A stretch of DNA of 64,000 bases from Hymenobacter translucens (GCF_020685205.1 NZ_JAJERB010000007.1:186001-250000), one strand, 5' to 3'; shown: positions 44,488 through 54,800, counted from the stretch's first letter. Notes: generated by a model from the sequence alone, not told the origin. Translations and numbers: made by a program.

Positions 44488-44764
44488 CGTCGAATGCCAA
44501 GCAGCCTTGCACGGGCCCGGTGCTGACTTCCACTCTGTCGACCCGGGCGGCGGGCGGCCCCTGCCGGCACCAGCTTTCCAGGTCGTCGAGGGCCGGAACG
44601 GAGCCTTCGGCTTCAATCGTGACGGTACCGTCCTCGTTGTTTTGCACGTAGCCGGTGAGGCCTAGCCGGCGGGCCTGCTCCCGGGTGCTCTGCCGAAAGA
44701 AAACACCTTGTACGCGGCCATGAACATGAAACGTGCGGTGCTCATCGGGGGTGGTACGGGTCAT
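44477..44764 (-). CDS. acyP: acylphosphatase
   Basis: 95 residues with the acylphosphatase pattern FHVHGRVQGVFFRQSTREQA, followed by RRLGLTGYVQNNEDGTVTIE and SWCRQGPPAARVDRVEV. The conserved Arg (FFRQ) binds phosphate and the Asn (VQNN) activates water. It hydrolyses acyl phosphates such as 1,3-bisphosphoglycerate or acetyl phosphate. It is convergent with the second T9SS cargo gene. Confidence 0.92.
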   Translation of the reverse strand: MTRTTPDEHRTFHVHGRVQGVFFRQSTREQARRLGLTGYVQNNEDGTVTIEAEGSVPALDDLESWCRQGPPAARVDRVEVSTGPVQGCLAFDVRR

Positions 44765-45029
44765 GGCGCTGGCTGGGATTAACGGAAGGAAATTCCGGTC
44801 TACGGGATGCCGGTCTGGCGGTCTTAGCTACGAAAAACAGCTCAGGCAGCGGCTACTTCAGGCACCCGCTGTCCGTTGAGCTGCAACACGCTGAATTTAC
44901 GGGCGGCTTCGGGCTTTTACGGCTCTGGCAGCCTCTGGTCTGCCTTTTAGTACCGAGTTTTGCTTTGTTTTCATTCCAGGCCTGCCGGATCTGATGCAAC
45001 CGTTTTTATTCTTTTAAGATCATCCTACT

Positions 45030-48000
45030 ATGCGCATTCTACTCTCTGCTGTCAGCTTATTTCTTCCTCTGGTAACCCTCGCGGCTGAGCCGGCCTTGCC
45101 CGGCTTCGACTTTGTGCCGAACCAGAAGCAGTGGCCGGCCCGGGTCCGGTACAGTACCGAGGTGCCCGGCGGCCGGCTGTTTCTTGAAAACTCCGCCTTT
45201 ACCTATAGCCTGCGGGAGCCCCTCTCCGACCACGACGCTCACGCCAACAAGCCGGTGCGCGGGCACGCGTTCCGGATGCAGCTGGTGGGCGCGGCCAAGA
45301 CGCCCCGGATAAGCCCCGAAGCCAAGCGCGCCAGCTACCAGAACTTCTTTCTCGGCAACGACCCGCAGCAGTGGGCCGGCAACGTGCCGGTGTTCGGGCA
45401 GCTGCGCTACCAGCAGGTGTATCCGGGCATCGACCTGGTGTGGCACACGGCGGCCAGCGGGCAGCTGGAGTACGACTACGAAGTGGCGCCCAAGGCCAAC
45501 CCCCGCCTGATCCGGATGCGCTACGAAGGGCTGGACAAGGTCGAGCTGCAGAACGGCGAGCTACGCCTGCATACCAGCCTGGGCACCCAGACCGAGCAGG
45601 CTCCGGTGGCGTATCAGCTGAATGCTGGGGGCCGGCAGGAGCCGGTGGCCTGTCGTTTCGTGCTGCGCAACGGGGAGGTAAGCTTCGAGCTCACCGGCTC
45701 CTACGACCCGACCCGCAAGCTCATCATCGACCCTTCCCTGATTTTCTGCACGTACTCGGGCACCTCGGGCGGCATGTCGGCCAACTGCGCCACCTCTGAT
45801 GCGCTTGGCAACGTGTATACGTCGGGCTACCTTATTTCTACGCCTTACCCCGTTACCGTGGGGGCCTTCCAGACCACCGGGCGGTTTAATAACGTGGGCA
45901 TTTCCAAGTACAGCCCCGATGGCCGCACCCTGCTGTACTCTACCTACATGGGCGGCCGCACGTCCAACGGAACCGAGTACCCGCTTAAGCTGGTGGTAAA
46001 TGCCGCCGGGGAGATTCACCTGCTGGCGCTTACCAGCTCATCCGACTTCCCCGTCACCCCGACCGGCTTCCGCCGCACGCTGAATGGCGGTCAGGACATG
46101 ACGGTGACGCGGTTTAACGCGAGCGGCAGCGCCCTGCTGGGGTCCACCTTCATCGGGGGCAGCAGCTCCGAGGCCGGTAGCCTGTCATCGGTGCCCGGAG
46201 CCATGACGCTCGACGCCGCGGGCAACGTGCTGGTGGGGGGCACCACGTTTTCGATGGATTTTCCGACCCAAAGCGCCTTTCAGGCCAACTACGGGGGAAA
46301 TTCGGATGGCTTCGTGACAAAGCTCAACCCCACGCTTTCTGCCCTGGTCTGGTCGACGTTTCTGGGCGGCAGCAACAACGACCAGGTAAACGACCTGCGC
46401 GTAGCGGCCAACGGCTCGGTGTACGTGTGCGGGCAAACCAGCAGCGCCAACTTCCCGACTACGCCCGGGGTGATTAACCGCACCTTGTCCGGCACCGATG
46501 GCTTCCTGGCCAACATCAGCGCCACGGGCAACGTGCTTCAGGCCAGCACCCTGCTGGGCAGCCCGGGCTTCGACTCGGGGCATTACCTCGACTTCAACTC
46601 CCAGGGCCAGGTGTGCGTAGCCGGCGAAACGGCAGGCACGGGCTACCCCATCACGGGCGGGGTGTATTCCTACACGGCCGCGCCCGGACAATCGGTTTTC
46701 CTGCACTGCCTGTCGCCAAACCTCACGTCCACCATCTTCTCGACCCGGATCAGCGGGCTTGGGCAAAATTCTTCCGGGGTCACCACCTTTGCTATCGACG
46801 AGTGCGACCGGATCATGTTCAGCGCCTACGCCAATGCGCAGCAGGTGGCGGCACCGGTGACCAGTGATGCCCTCTACGGCACCACCCGCAGCATCTACCT
46901 GTCGGTGCTGGGCCCGCAAGCCAGCTCCCTCATCTACGGCAGCTTTATGGGCAGCATCAACGCCTTCAGCACCCACCTGCACCCGGCGGCGGCCAGCTCC
47001 ATCAACAAGCAGGGCGTGCTGACTCATATTGAGTGCACCACGGCCCGGGACCACCCCACCACGCCGGGCGTTTACGCCTTTACGTCCCGCGCCGTGGGCA
47101 ACGATGGCGCCATCTTCCGGTTTAACCTGAGCAGCAACACCATTGCCGACTTCGCGGCCCGGGTAGCGCCGGTGGCGCCGGGGTGCAGCCCGCTGCCCGT
47201 GCAGTTTGTAAACAACAGCGTGGGCGCCAGCAGCTACCAGTGGGATTTCCGGGACGGCACCACGGCTGTTACGACAAACCCACAGCATACCTTCACCAAC
47301 CCCGGCACCTACCAGGTGCAGCTGATTGCCATTCGCTCGGTGGCCTGCGGCCGCCCCCGCGACACAGCCACCGTTACCGTAACGGTTCTGCCAAAGCCGG
47401 CCGATGAGTTACGCAACGTCCTGCTGGGCTGCAACCAGACCATCAGCCTCGATGCCGGCGTGGCGGCGCCCGAGTACCAGTGGTCGACCGGGGAGCGGAC
47501 CCGCACCATTCAGGGCATCCGGGCGCCAGGCGTGTACTCCGTCCGGCCAATTTTCCCGGGAGTGTGCCCCTATTTCATTCAGTTCACCGTGGTGCGCGAC
47601 CCTTCAACCTTCCCCCCCGACGAGGTGCGCACGGTGCAGCTGGACTGCGCCCAGCCCCTGACCCTGGACGCCGGGGTAGCCGCCCCGGATTATGAGTGGT
47701 CGACCGGGGAGCGGACCCGCACGATTCAGCGGGTTTCGCAGCCGGGACGCTACTCCGTCCGGCCCCTGTTCCCGGATGGTTGCCCCTACACCATCAATTT
47801 TGACGTGGTGCGCGACCCTACCCTTCTGAACCTGCCCAATGTCATTACCCCCAACAAGGACGGCTTAAACGACTTCCTGGTGCTGCCCGCTACGGTGCAG
47901 GGCAGCACCGTAGCCATCTACAACCGGTGGGGCCGGCAGGTATTTCAGAGCAGCACGTACGCCAACGACTGGCAGGGCGAAGGACAGGCAGCGGGTATCT

Positions 48001-48074
48001 ACTACTACCACGTCACGCCCCGCACGGGCTGCCTTGAAGCCCCGCTGAAGGGCTGGGTTGAAATCGTGCGGTAG
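45030..48074 (+). CDS. large secreted SBBP/PKD protein with T9SS type B (gliding motility) C-terminal domain
   Basis: 1014 residues. Signal peptide (MRILLSAVSLFLPLVTLAA); an N-terminal DUF7948-type domain with FDFVPNQKQWPARVRYSTEV; several SBBP-type repeats (WSTFLGGSNNDQVNDLRVA, YICGQTS-like VYVCGQTSSANFPTTPGVIN); a PKD domain at about 710-780 (SYQWDFRDGTTAVTTNPQHT). Next come two near-identical modules of about 75 residues (each with GVAAPxYxWSTGERTRTIQ). The C-terminus is VITPNKDGLNDFLVLPA, IYNRWGRQVFQSSTYANDWQ, GIYYYHVT, the type B sorting domain. It is likely a cell-surface or released adhesin. The two repeat modules may have expanded recently. Confidence 0.9.
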   Translation: MRILLSAVSLFLPLVTLAAEPALPGFDFVPNQKQWPARVRYSTEVPGGRLFLENSAFTYSLREPLSDHDAHANKPVRGHAFRMQLVGAAKTPRISPEAKRASYQNFFLGNDPQQWAGNVPVFGQLRYQQVYPGIDLVWHTAASGQLEYDYEVAPKANPRLIRMRYEGLDKVELQNGELRLHTSLGTQTEQAPVAYQLNAGGRQEPVACRFVLRNGEVSFELTGSYDPTRKLIIDPSLIFCTYSGTSGGMSANCATSDALGNVYTSGYLISTPYPVTVGAFQTTGRFNNVGISKYSPDGRTLLYSTYMGGRTSNGTEYPLKLVVNAAGEIHLLALTSSSDFPVTPTGFRRTLNGGQDMTVTRFNASGSALLGSTFIGGSSSEAGSLSSVPGAMTLDAAGNVLVGGTTFSMDFPTQSAFQANYGGNSDGFVTKLNPTLSALVWSTFLGGSNNDQVNDLRVAANGSVYVCGQTSSANFPTTPGVINRTLSGTDGFLANISATGNVLQASTLLGSPGFDSGHYLDFNSQGQVCVAGETAGTGYPITGGVYSYTAAPGQSVFLHCLSPNLTSTIFSTRISGLGQNSSGVTTFAIDECDRIMFSAYANAQQVAAPVTSDALYGTTRSIYLSVLGPQASSLIYGSFMGSINAFSTHLHPAAASSINKQGVLTHIECTTARDHPTTPGVYAFTSRAVGNDGAIFRFNLSSNTIADFAARVAPVAPGCSPLPVQFVNNSVGASSYQWDFRDGTTAVTTNPQHTFTNPGTYQVQLIAIRSVACGRPRDTATVTVTVLPKPADELRNVLLGCNQTISLDAGVAAPEYQWSTGERTRTIQGIRAPGVYSVRPIFPGVCPYFIQFTVVRDPSTFPPDEVRTVQLDCAQPLTLDAGVAAPDYEWSTGERTRTIQRVSQPGRYSVRPLFPDGCPYTINFDVVRDPTLLNLPNVITPNKDGLNDFLVLPATVQGSTVAIYNRWGRQVFQSSTYANDWQGEGQAAGIYYYHVTPRTGCLEAPLKGWVEIVR

Positions 48075-48139
48075 CAAACGTTCAGCCGACGCCTCCTGCC
48101 CCGCTTCGCTTCCTGACATTTCCCCCTGATCATCGAGCC

Positions 48140-48874
48140 ATGTCCGGGCCTCCTGCTGCCCTGCTTTACCTGTTGATGATTCTGCTGCCGGTGCTGGCTA
48201 CGGCGGTGGCGCTGGCAGCCGGGGGCTGGCTGCGGCGGGCGTACGTTTTTTCGTCCCGCCTGCTGCTGGGTGCGTTAATGCTCGGCGGGGGCCTGTATAA
48301 GCTTTCCGACAACCAGATCCGGGGGCTGATGGGCCCACCAATGAACCACGCGTTTCTGGCCGCCAACGGGCTTGAAATCTTTGCCCAATTTATCGGCGTA
48401 GCACAGTTCACGATCGGGCTGCTGCTGCTCACGGGGCGGTTTGCCCTGCTGGGCGCGGTAATGCTGGTGCCGATGTGGGTGGGCATTGTGATGCTGACCT
48501 GGTCGCAGCACTGGACCGGTACGCCCTACCTCACGACTGGCTTTCTCGTGCTCACCATCGGCCTGCTGCTCCACGACTTCGACCGGCTGAAATGGCTGGT
48601 GTACCCGCCCGCGCATCCGGCGGTGCTACGGCAGGAGCGCCTGCGGACCGGTCCGGTGGGGCTGGAGCTGTTGTGGTGGCTGGGCGCGGCCATAATGCTG
48701 GTCGGAAGCCTGCTGTACCCGGTTTCCCTGGAGGTGATGAAGGGCACGATGGTGGCCGGGCTGGCAGTGCTGCTGGCCGCAGCCGGCAGGCTCTGGTGGG
48801 GCAGCCGCAAAGCGGGCTTTACCCGTGGTGCCGCTATGCGTCCCGCTGCCGCACCGCTTCAAACGTCAGAATAG
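48140..48874 (+). CDS. DoxX-like membrane protein, hypothetical
   Basis: 244 residues with about seven membrane segments. A DoxX/DoxD-like feel: FSSRLLLGALMLGGGLYKLS, GLEIFAQFIGVAQFTIGLLL, ALLGAVMLVPMWVGIVMLTW. No further motif identifies it. The C-terminal 14 codons overlap the convergent SpoU methyltransferase gene by 41 bases, with no terminator between. The assignment is weak; a membrane protein of unknown role is certain. Confidence 0.65.
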   Translation: MSGPPAALLYLLMILLPVLATAVALAAGGWLRRAYVFSSRLLLGALMLGGGLYKLSDNQIRGLMGPPMNHAFLAANGLEIFAQFIGVAQFTIGLLLLTGRFALLGAVMLVPMWVGIVMLTWSQHWTGTPYLTTGFLVLTIGLLLHDFDRLKWLVYPPAHPAVLRQERLRTGPVGLELLWWLGAAIMLVGSLLYPVSLEVMKGTMVAGLAVLLAAAGRLWWGSRKAGFTRGAAMRPAAAPLQTSE

Positions 48875-49646
48875 CGGTGGCGGTGCTGACGTTGAGCGAG
48901 TCGATGGCCCCGCGCATAGGAATGATGATGGTGGCCGTACAGGCCTGGCGCAGCTCCGCGGTAAGGCCGTCGGCTTCCGTGCCCATCACAAACGCGGTGG
49001 GCCCGCGGAAGTCAAAGTCGGTGTAGGGCCGGGCCTGGTCGGTGAGGGCGGCGGCATAGGTCCGGATGCCCTGTTCGGCGCACCAGGCGAGTAGCTCGTC
49101 CCGCGACGTGGCCACGGTAGGCACCGTAAACAGGCAGCCGATGCTGGCCCGGATGGCGTTGGGGTTATACAGGTCGGTGCGCGGGTCGCAGATGATGACG
49201 GCGTCGGCCTGGGCAGCGTCGGCCGTGCGCAGGATAGCGCCCAGGTTGCCCGGCTTCTCTACCGCCTCCAGCACCAGCAGCAGCGGATTGACGGGCAGCT
49301 GCAGGTCCTGCAGGCGCCGCCGGGGCGGTCGGGCCAGGGCCAGAATGCCGTCGGAGCCCTCCCGGTACGCCACTTTCTCAAACACGGCTTTGGAAACCTG
49401 CAGCCACTCGGTCGCCGGGTCGAGGCGCTGCTCCAGCTCCCGCACCTGCTCGGCCGTCGCCAGCTCGGGGCATACAAACAGCGTGGGCACCGGAATGCCG
49501 GCCTGCCGGGCAATGGTCAGCTCCCGGAACCCCTCGATGATGGTCAGGTCCTGGCTGCGCCGCTCCGAGGATTTCTGCTGCAGGCGAAGCAGGTTCTTGA
49601 TGCGCGGGTTCTGGGGGCTGGAAATGAAGTCGGGAGCGGCAGGCAT
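48834..49646 (-). CDS. SpoU-family RNA 2'-O-methyltransferase
   Basis: 270 residues. The N-terminal substrate-binding domain (FISSPQNPRIKNLLRLQQKS, IIEGFRELTIARQAGIPVP) is followed by a SPOUT knot with LLVLEAVEKPGNLGAILRTA, VIICDPRTDLYNPNAIRASI, AFVMGTEADGLT and IIPMRGAIDSLNVSTATAIL. These are the three SpoU motifs. The RNA target is not certain; 23S rRNA or tRNA are both possible. It overlaps the DoxX-like gene by 41 bases at its 3' end, and diverges from the histidine kinase gene with 86 bases between. Confidence 0.93.
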   Translation of the reverse strand: MPAAPDFISSPQNPRIKNLLRLQQKSSERRSQDLTIIEGFRELTIARQAGIPVPTLFVCPELATAEQVRELEQRLDPATEWLQVSKAVFEKVAYREGSDGILALARPPRRRLQDLQLPVNPLLLVLEAVEKPGNLGAILRTADAAQADAVIICDPRTDLYNPNAIRASIGCLFTVPTVATSRDELLAWCAEQGIRTYAAALTDQARPYTDFDFRGPTAFVMGTEADGLTAELRQACTATIIIPMRGAIDSLNVSTATAILTFEAVRQRDA

Positions 49647-49718
49647 GGGCGCGGGTGTGAGGAAAGCGCGAAGATACGCGCCCGGGACGGCGGGCGACGA
49701 ACTTTACCGGCGGCAGCG

Positions 49719-49726
49719 TAGGTTTG
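49719..49726 (+). promoter_or_regulatory. -7 box of the histidine kinase gene, nearly leaderless
   Basis: TAGGTTTG ends 6 bases before the ATG at 49733. Transcription would start about two to three bases before the start codon. No clear -33 element is visible. Confidence 0.5.
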
Positions 49727-49732
49727 CGGCCG

Positions 49733-51247
49733 ATGCGTCTTCAACTCAACACCAAGATCCTGCTCGGCTTCGGGGTAGCGGCCGGCGTGCTGCTGCTCAC
49801 CGCCATTGCCTCCTACCTGAGCATTCAGCAGCTGGCCGTGCAAACCCGGCAGGTAGAGCACACCTACCGCGTGATTCAGGAGGCCGAGCAGCTCACCTCC
49901 CGGGTGCGCGACGCCGAGTCGCGGGTGCGGGGATTTCTGCTGACCCGCGACACCTCGTTTCTGCAGACCTACAGCACCTCCCAGCAGGAAGTGGAGCAGG
50001 GTTTCGACCGCCTGCGGGGGCAGCTGGCCGACAACCCGGACCAGGTGCTCCGGCTGGACTCGATGCGGACCCTGGTGAATCAGAAGTTCCGCAACATGGA
50101 CATCCTGCTGCGGCCCCGCCGGGAAGTAAGCGGCTCGGCGATGCAAACCATCCTGGACACCGGCCGCCTGACGATGCGCGCCATCTTCGACCTCTTTGAC
50201 CGCATCAAAAGCAATGAGCTGCGACTGCTGGCTGAGCGCAGCCGCCAGCAGGACGTCTACGAAACCATTGCCCCGATTACCATCATCGTTTCGGCGGTGC
50301 TGGCCATTCTGATTACACTGTGGCTGTTCCGAAAAATCTCCCAGGAGCTGGCCGCCAACGAAACGCTGCAGCAGGAGCTGACGGCCATCAACCAGGCTAC
50401 TTCCCAGCGCATTCAGATCATTCAGAACCTGGCCTACCAGGTGGTCCAGGGCGACTACAAAGTCAAGATCAAGGACCGGGAAAAAGACAGCGTGGGCGCG
50501 CTGGCCACCTCGCTCAACCGCATGACCCAGACGCTGGACGACACGTTCAGCACCCTGCAGAACCGCAACAAGGAGCTCGACCAGTTTGCCTACGTGGCCT
50601 CCCACGACCTGAAAGCGCCCCTGCGCGGGGTCAGCACGATTGTCAAGTGGATTGAGGACGAGCTGGCCGGGGAGCTCTCCCCCCAGATGCGGCAGTACCT
50701 GGACATGATGAAGGGCCGCCTGGCCCGGCTGGAAGACCTGATCAACGGCCTGCTGGCCTACGCCCGCATCGGGCGCACCCAGCAGAAGCTGGAGGAAGTC
50801 TCGGTGCCGGAGCTGGTAGGCGAAGTGGCCGACCTGGTGGTGCCCCCCGATTTCCGGTTGGTGGTAGCTGACGAGCTACCGACCCTGCTTACGGACCGCC
50901 TGAGCTTGCAGCAGGTGTTTACCAACCTGTTCAGCAATGCGGTGAAGTACCACCACCGCGGGGCGGGCACTATCACGGTAAGCTGCCAGGAGCTGAAAAA
51001 GGAGTTTGAGTTTCGCGTGGCCGACGACGGACCCGGTATTGCGCCGGAGTACCACGAAAAGATCTTTCTGATTTTCCAGACCCTGCGCGACCGGAACACG
51101 GCCGAAAGCACAGGCATCGGGCTGAGCATCGTGCGCAAAATAATCGACGAGCAAAAAGGTAACATTCGAGTGGAGTCCGAGCCAGGGCAGGGCACGGCGT
51201 TTATCTTCACCTGGCCCAAGCTGGCCGTGCCGGAAAAGGCTGCCTGA
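49733..51247 (+). CDS. CHASE3-domain sensor histidine kinase
   Basis: 504 residues from the ATG at 49733 (three in-frame codons upstream begin with TTG and are less likely). TM1 at about 8-29, a periplasmic CHASE3 domain at about 35-180 (RVRDAESRVRGFLLTRDTSF), TM2 at about 185-206, a HAMP-like helix and coiled-coil region (about 240-285), then HisKA with the phospho-acceptor His291 in YVASHDLKAPLRG. The ATPase domain has VFTNLFSNAVKYHHRG (N box), VADDGPGIAPEYHEKIF (G1) and STGIGLSIVRKI (G2). It lies 58 bases before a response regulator on the same strand, its probable partner. Confidence 0.95.
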   Translation: MRLQLNTKILLGFGVAAGVLLLTAIASYLSIQQLAVQTRQVEHTYRVIQEAEQLTSRVRDAESRVRGFLLTRDTSFLQTYSTSQQEVEQGFDRLRGQLADNPDQVLRLDSMRTLVNQKFRNMDILLRPRREVSGSAMQTILDTGRLTMRAIFDLFDRIKSNELRLLAERSRQQDVYETIAPITIIVSAVLAILITLWLFRKISQELAANETLQQELTAINQATSQRIQIIQNLAYQVVQGDYKVKIKDREKDSVGALATSLNRMTQTLDDTFSTLQNRNKELDQFAYVASHDLKAPLRGVSTIVKWIEDELAGELSPQMRQYLDMMKGRLARLEDLINGLLAYARIGRTQQKLEEVSVPELVGEVADLVVPPDFRLVVADELPTLLTDRLSLQQVFTNLFSNAVKYHHRGAGTITVSCQELKKEFEFRVADDGPGIAPEYHEKIFLIFQTLRDRNTAESTGIGLSIVRKIIDEQKGNIRVESEPGQGTAFIFTWPKLAVPEKAA

Positions 51248-51305
51248 TGCGGGGATGTCGGCGCTTGTGCGTTTCTTTGCAGTTCATACTCTATAGTTAC
51301 CCACG

Positions 51306-51719
51306 ATGACGCGTTCAGTTCTGCTAGTTGAGGATGACCTTTTTGACACCATGGTGGTGCAGAAGTCATTCGAGAAATTCAGCATCCAGCATAAGCTCTA
51401 CACGGCTTTCAATGGCCTTGAGGCCCTCGATCTGCTGCTTGGCCGCAACGGCATCGAGCCCATCTCGCCCGCCCCGGAAGTTATTCTGCTCGATCTGAAC
51501 ATGCCCAAGATGAACGGGCACGAGTTCCTGACCGAGCTGCGCCAGCACCCCGAGCTTAGCGACATTCCGGTGTTTATTACCACCACCTCGTCGATGGACG
51601 TGGACCGGATGAGCGTCAGTGGGTTGGGCGTGAGCGGCTACATCCTCAAGCCTTTAGATTTTGAAAGCAGCGAAGACCTGGTCGACAGCATGAACCTGCT
51701 GGAAAAGCTGCTGAAGTAA
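51306..51719 (+). CDS. response regulator receiver-domain protein
   Basis: 137 residues, a single receiver domain without output domain, like CheY or Rcp1. Acidic pocket in VLLVEDDLFDTMVVQKSF, phospho-Asp63 in VILLDLNMPKMNGHEF, the Thr in VFITTTSSMD and Lys in YILKPLDFE. It should be phosphorylated by the adjacent histidine kinase and act through a protein partner. The segment after Asp63 (IEPISPAPE before it) is slightly longer than CheY, as in Rcp1-like proteins linked to phytochrome- or CHASE-type kinases. Confidence 0.95.
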   Translation: MTRSVLLVEDDLFDTMVVQKSFEKFSIQHKLYTAFNGLEALDLLLGRNGIEPISPAPEVILLDLNMPKMNGHEFLTELRQHPELSDIPVFITTTSSMDVDRMSVSGLGVSGYILKPLDFESSEDLVDSMNLLEKLLK

Positions 51720-51722
51720 CGG

Positions 51723-51806
51723 CATTCCGGCCCCGGGACGAGGCCGCATACTACGCGCCGGAATGGGCGCTCCGAAAGCCGGGGCAGCTCGTCCCGGCGC
51801 TTTTTT
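51723..51806 (+). promoter_or_regulatory. possible attenuator before the DUF2339 gene
   Basis: Mutually exclusive pairings are visible. CATTCCGGC (51723-51731) pairs with GCCGGAATG (51757-51765), and CCGGGACGAG (51733-51742) with CTCGTCCCGG (51788-51797). Alternatively GCGCCGG (51755-51761) pairs with CCGGCGC (51794-51800), directly followed by TTTTTT (51801-51806), a terminator. The T-run ends 15 bases before the DUF2339 ATG. Confidence 0.5.
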
Positions 51807-51821
51807 GCTATTTAGGGGCCA

Positions 51822-54800
51822 ATGGAATCCGTCTTTTTTATCATTGCCGTCCTGAGCGCCTACGTAGCCTACCGCTGCCTGAAGCTGCCGGACCGGGTAA
51901 AGACCCTCGAAGACACCCTCGCCCGCACCTATGCCGAGCAGCTGCGCCTGCGCGAGGAGCTGGCTGAATTGCGCCGGGAAATGGCCCGGCAGCGCCCCAC
52001 TGACCAGCCGCTGCCCGTACCAGTTACCTTGGCGCCGGCCCGCCCGGTAGCACCGGCCCCTGAGCCGGCTGCCGCGCCGGCTTCTCCTATGCCTACCCCG
52101 GCCGCCAAACCCGAACCAGTCCGCGCGCCGCAGCCTGTTCCCGTACCGGCCCCGGTCTTCGTGCCGCCGCCTGTAGTGCCTCCTCCCGCTGCGCCCCGGC
52201 CCGTGCCACCGGCTGCGCCGCCAGTGCCGGCCGGACCTACGTGGTGGGAGCGGACCGAGCGGCTGCTCCTGGAAAACTGGACCGGTATTCTGGGCGCCGT
52301 TATCCTGGTTACCGGTGTGGGCTTTCTGGGCATCTACACGGCATTGCGCATCAGCGCCTTTTACCGGTTTTTCCTGATTACCGGCTTTGCCGGCCTGCTG
52401 CTGGGGGTGCAGTTTTACCTGCGTACCCGCCCGTTTGCAGCCCAGCTCAGCGTGTGGCTGCAAAGCAGCGCGGCGGCCATCTTTCTGTTTGCCTGCGTGG
52501 GGGCTGCTGCCCTGCCCGGCCTGCGCTGGGCGACCAGCCCGTTTGACTACCTGCTGCTCTTTATCGGCGTGGCGCTCAACCTGTACCTGGCCTGGGTGGC
52601 CAGCCGCGAGACGGTAGCTACGCTGCACGGAGTGCTGAGCCTGATAGCCCTGGCAGTGCTGCCGTCGACGGCCCTTACGCTGGGCGCGGCGGCCGTCGTG
52701 ACAGTGTTCAGCATTGCCATTACCTACCGGCAGCGGTGGAAGTACCAGCTGCTGCTGAGCATCCTGAGCTTTGCCCTGTTTCATCTGTACTGGCACCAGC
52801 ATATGCCCGGGGCAGGAGCAAACCGGCTGATAGCCATTGGCCTGCTGGTGCTGGTCGGCGTGGCAGCGGCCGTGGTGCAGTACCGTCGCCTGTACGCCCA
52901 CACCCGCTTCGACGGGCTGCTGTTTGCCGCTCACCTGCTCAACTGGACCTGCCTGGGTTTGGGCGTGTACCTGCACAGCACCGGCTCGCCCTGGAAAACC
53001 GTGCCGCTGGGCCTGGGTGCCGTGCTGGTGTTCTTTCTGGCCCGCTACGCCCGCCGCCTGGGCATCCAGTGGCTTTTTCAGACGGATACCATCATTGCTC
53101 TGGTGCTGGGACTGGCCGCAGCCTTTTCCCTGCTTGGCTGGCGGGCTTTGCCGGGCGTGGTACTGCTGTTCATGCTCCTGGAATTTGCTTTGGTGGCGTT
53201 TATCATGGCCCGGGAGCGGGAGGCGTTGGTGTTCCGCCTGGCATCTGCGGGCCTGATCCTGGCTTCCGCGGGCCTGCTGGTGCTGAACCTGGCTTCCTTC
53301 GCCCAGTACGCCGGCCCGGAGCTTTACCGGAATGCCGTTATTCTGTTCCTCGCCGGACTGGCTGCCACCGTCTATTACCGGTTTACTGCCCCCCTACCCC
53401 TGCTCGACCCGGCTGAACCCGGAACCGAAAGTCACCAGCCGCTGCTGCGGGTATTTGGCGTGCTGGGCGTGCTGCTGCTGGCCGGCGCCGGTCTGCTGCT
53501 GACGTACGGCCTGTTCCACCTGCCGGCCCCGCCGGCCCTGCTGCTCACCGGCGCGCTGCTGGGAATGGCCGGCGTCGCCGTGGGGCTGGCTTACTGGCTG
53601 CCGGCCCGGAGCGCCGGGCTGCGGTCCTTGCACCTGGTGCTGACGCAGCTGCTGGTGGGGCTGACGATTATCTCCCTGCATAAGCTGCACCTGAGCTGGC
53701 CGGTGGTAGGCACCCTGCTTTACCTTGAAAGCCTGGCGTTCGGCCTCTGGCTGGCTTACCGGCGGGAGCTGCCCGTTCTGCGTGTCCAGACTTATCTGCT
53801 GCTGGCCCTGGGCGTAGTGCTGCCGGCAGTAGTGTACTCGATGGCCCCGGCCGCCCTCACGTCCGGCTGGCGCACCCTGCTCCTGCTCGGCGCGGCCCTG
53901 GCCACCATCGGCTACGCCGGCCTGCTGCACCGCCTCGACGCCCCGGCCTACGACGAGTTGCCCCTGAGCTCGGCTTTCCGGCTGCGCCTGCTGGGCTTGC
54001 TGACCGGCTGGCTGCTGCTGATGGCCGGTACCTACCAGTACCAGCAAACCTGGACCGTGTGGGTGGCCGTGCTGCTGGGCGCGGCGCTCCTGCTTATCCG
54101 GCAGCACTGGCGGGTGCCCGGCTTGTGGGCGGGGCTACTGCTGGCCATCGTGGGCTACCACGGCCTGCAGTGGCTGTGGGTTGAAAACACGGCGGCTCAT
54201 CCGGGAACCGGGGCTACCCTGCTCCACCTGCTTCCGCTCGCAGTGCTGTCGGGAGTCGGCTTGTACTCCTCCTGGTCGGCCACGGCGCAGCGCTACGTGC
54301 GCTTTCCCTGGATTTATCTGTTCGGCCTGCACCTGGCTTTCACCGTCCACGAGGCGTTTGGTCGCTCCGCGGGCGCCTTGGTACCCGGCCTGCTCTGGCT
54401 GGGCTTGGCACTGGCCATGTTCCTGAGCGCAGAGGCCGTACGGACCCGTTTTCCGAGCCCGGCCACCCTGGCCCGGCAGGGCTACCCCGACCGGTTTATG
54501 CTGCACGTGGCCTACGCCCTGCTGGGGGCCTTCCTGCTGCGTCATTTTACCGGGTACGTGGGCTCTGCGCAGTATCTGCTCGGCTTGCCCGTAGGGCGGG
54601 TGGCGGCGGGAGCCGGGCTAACGGCGCTGCTGGTGCTGGCTTCGCGCCGGGCCCCGGCCGGGGAGCCGCAGTACCGGAGCTGGCGCTATGCCCATCCGCT
54701 GCTGCTGGAAGCCGGCCTGCTGCTCCTGGCTTTCACGATCTGGTGGGAAGTCAGCGGGCAGTGGCTGGCCTTGACGTGGGTGGTGCTGGCGTTGCTGGCC

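Noticed and set aside
51960..52260. Repetitive DNA in the DUF2339 gene
   Set aside because: This is the Pro/Ala-rich linker coded by similar codons; it stays in frame and has no exact repeat unit.
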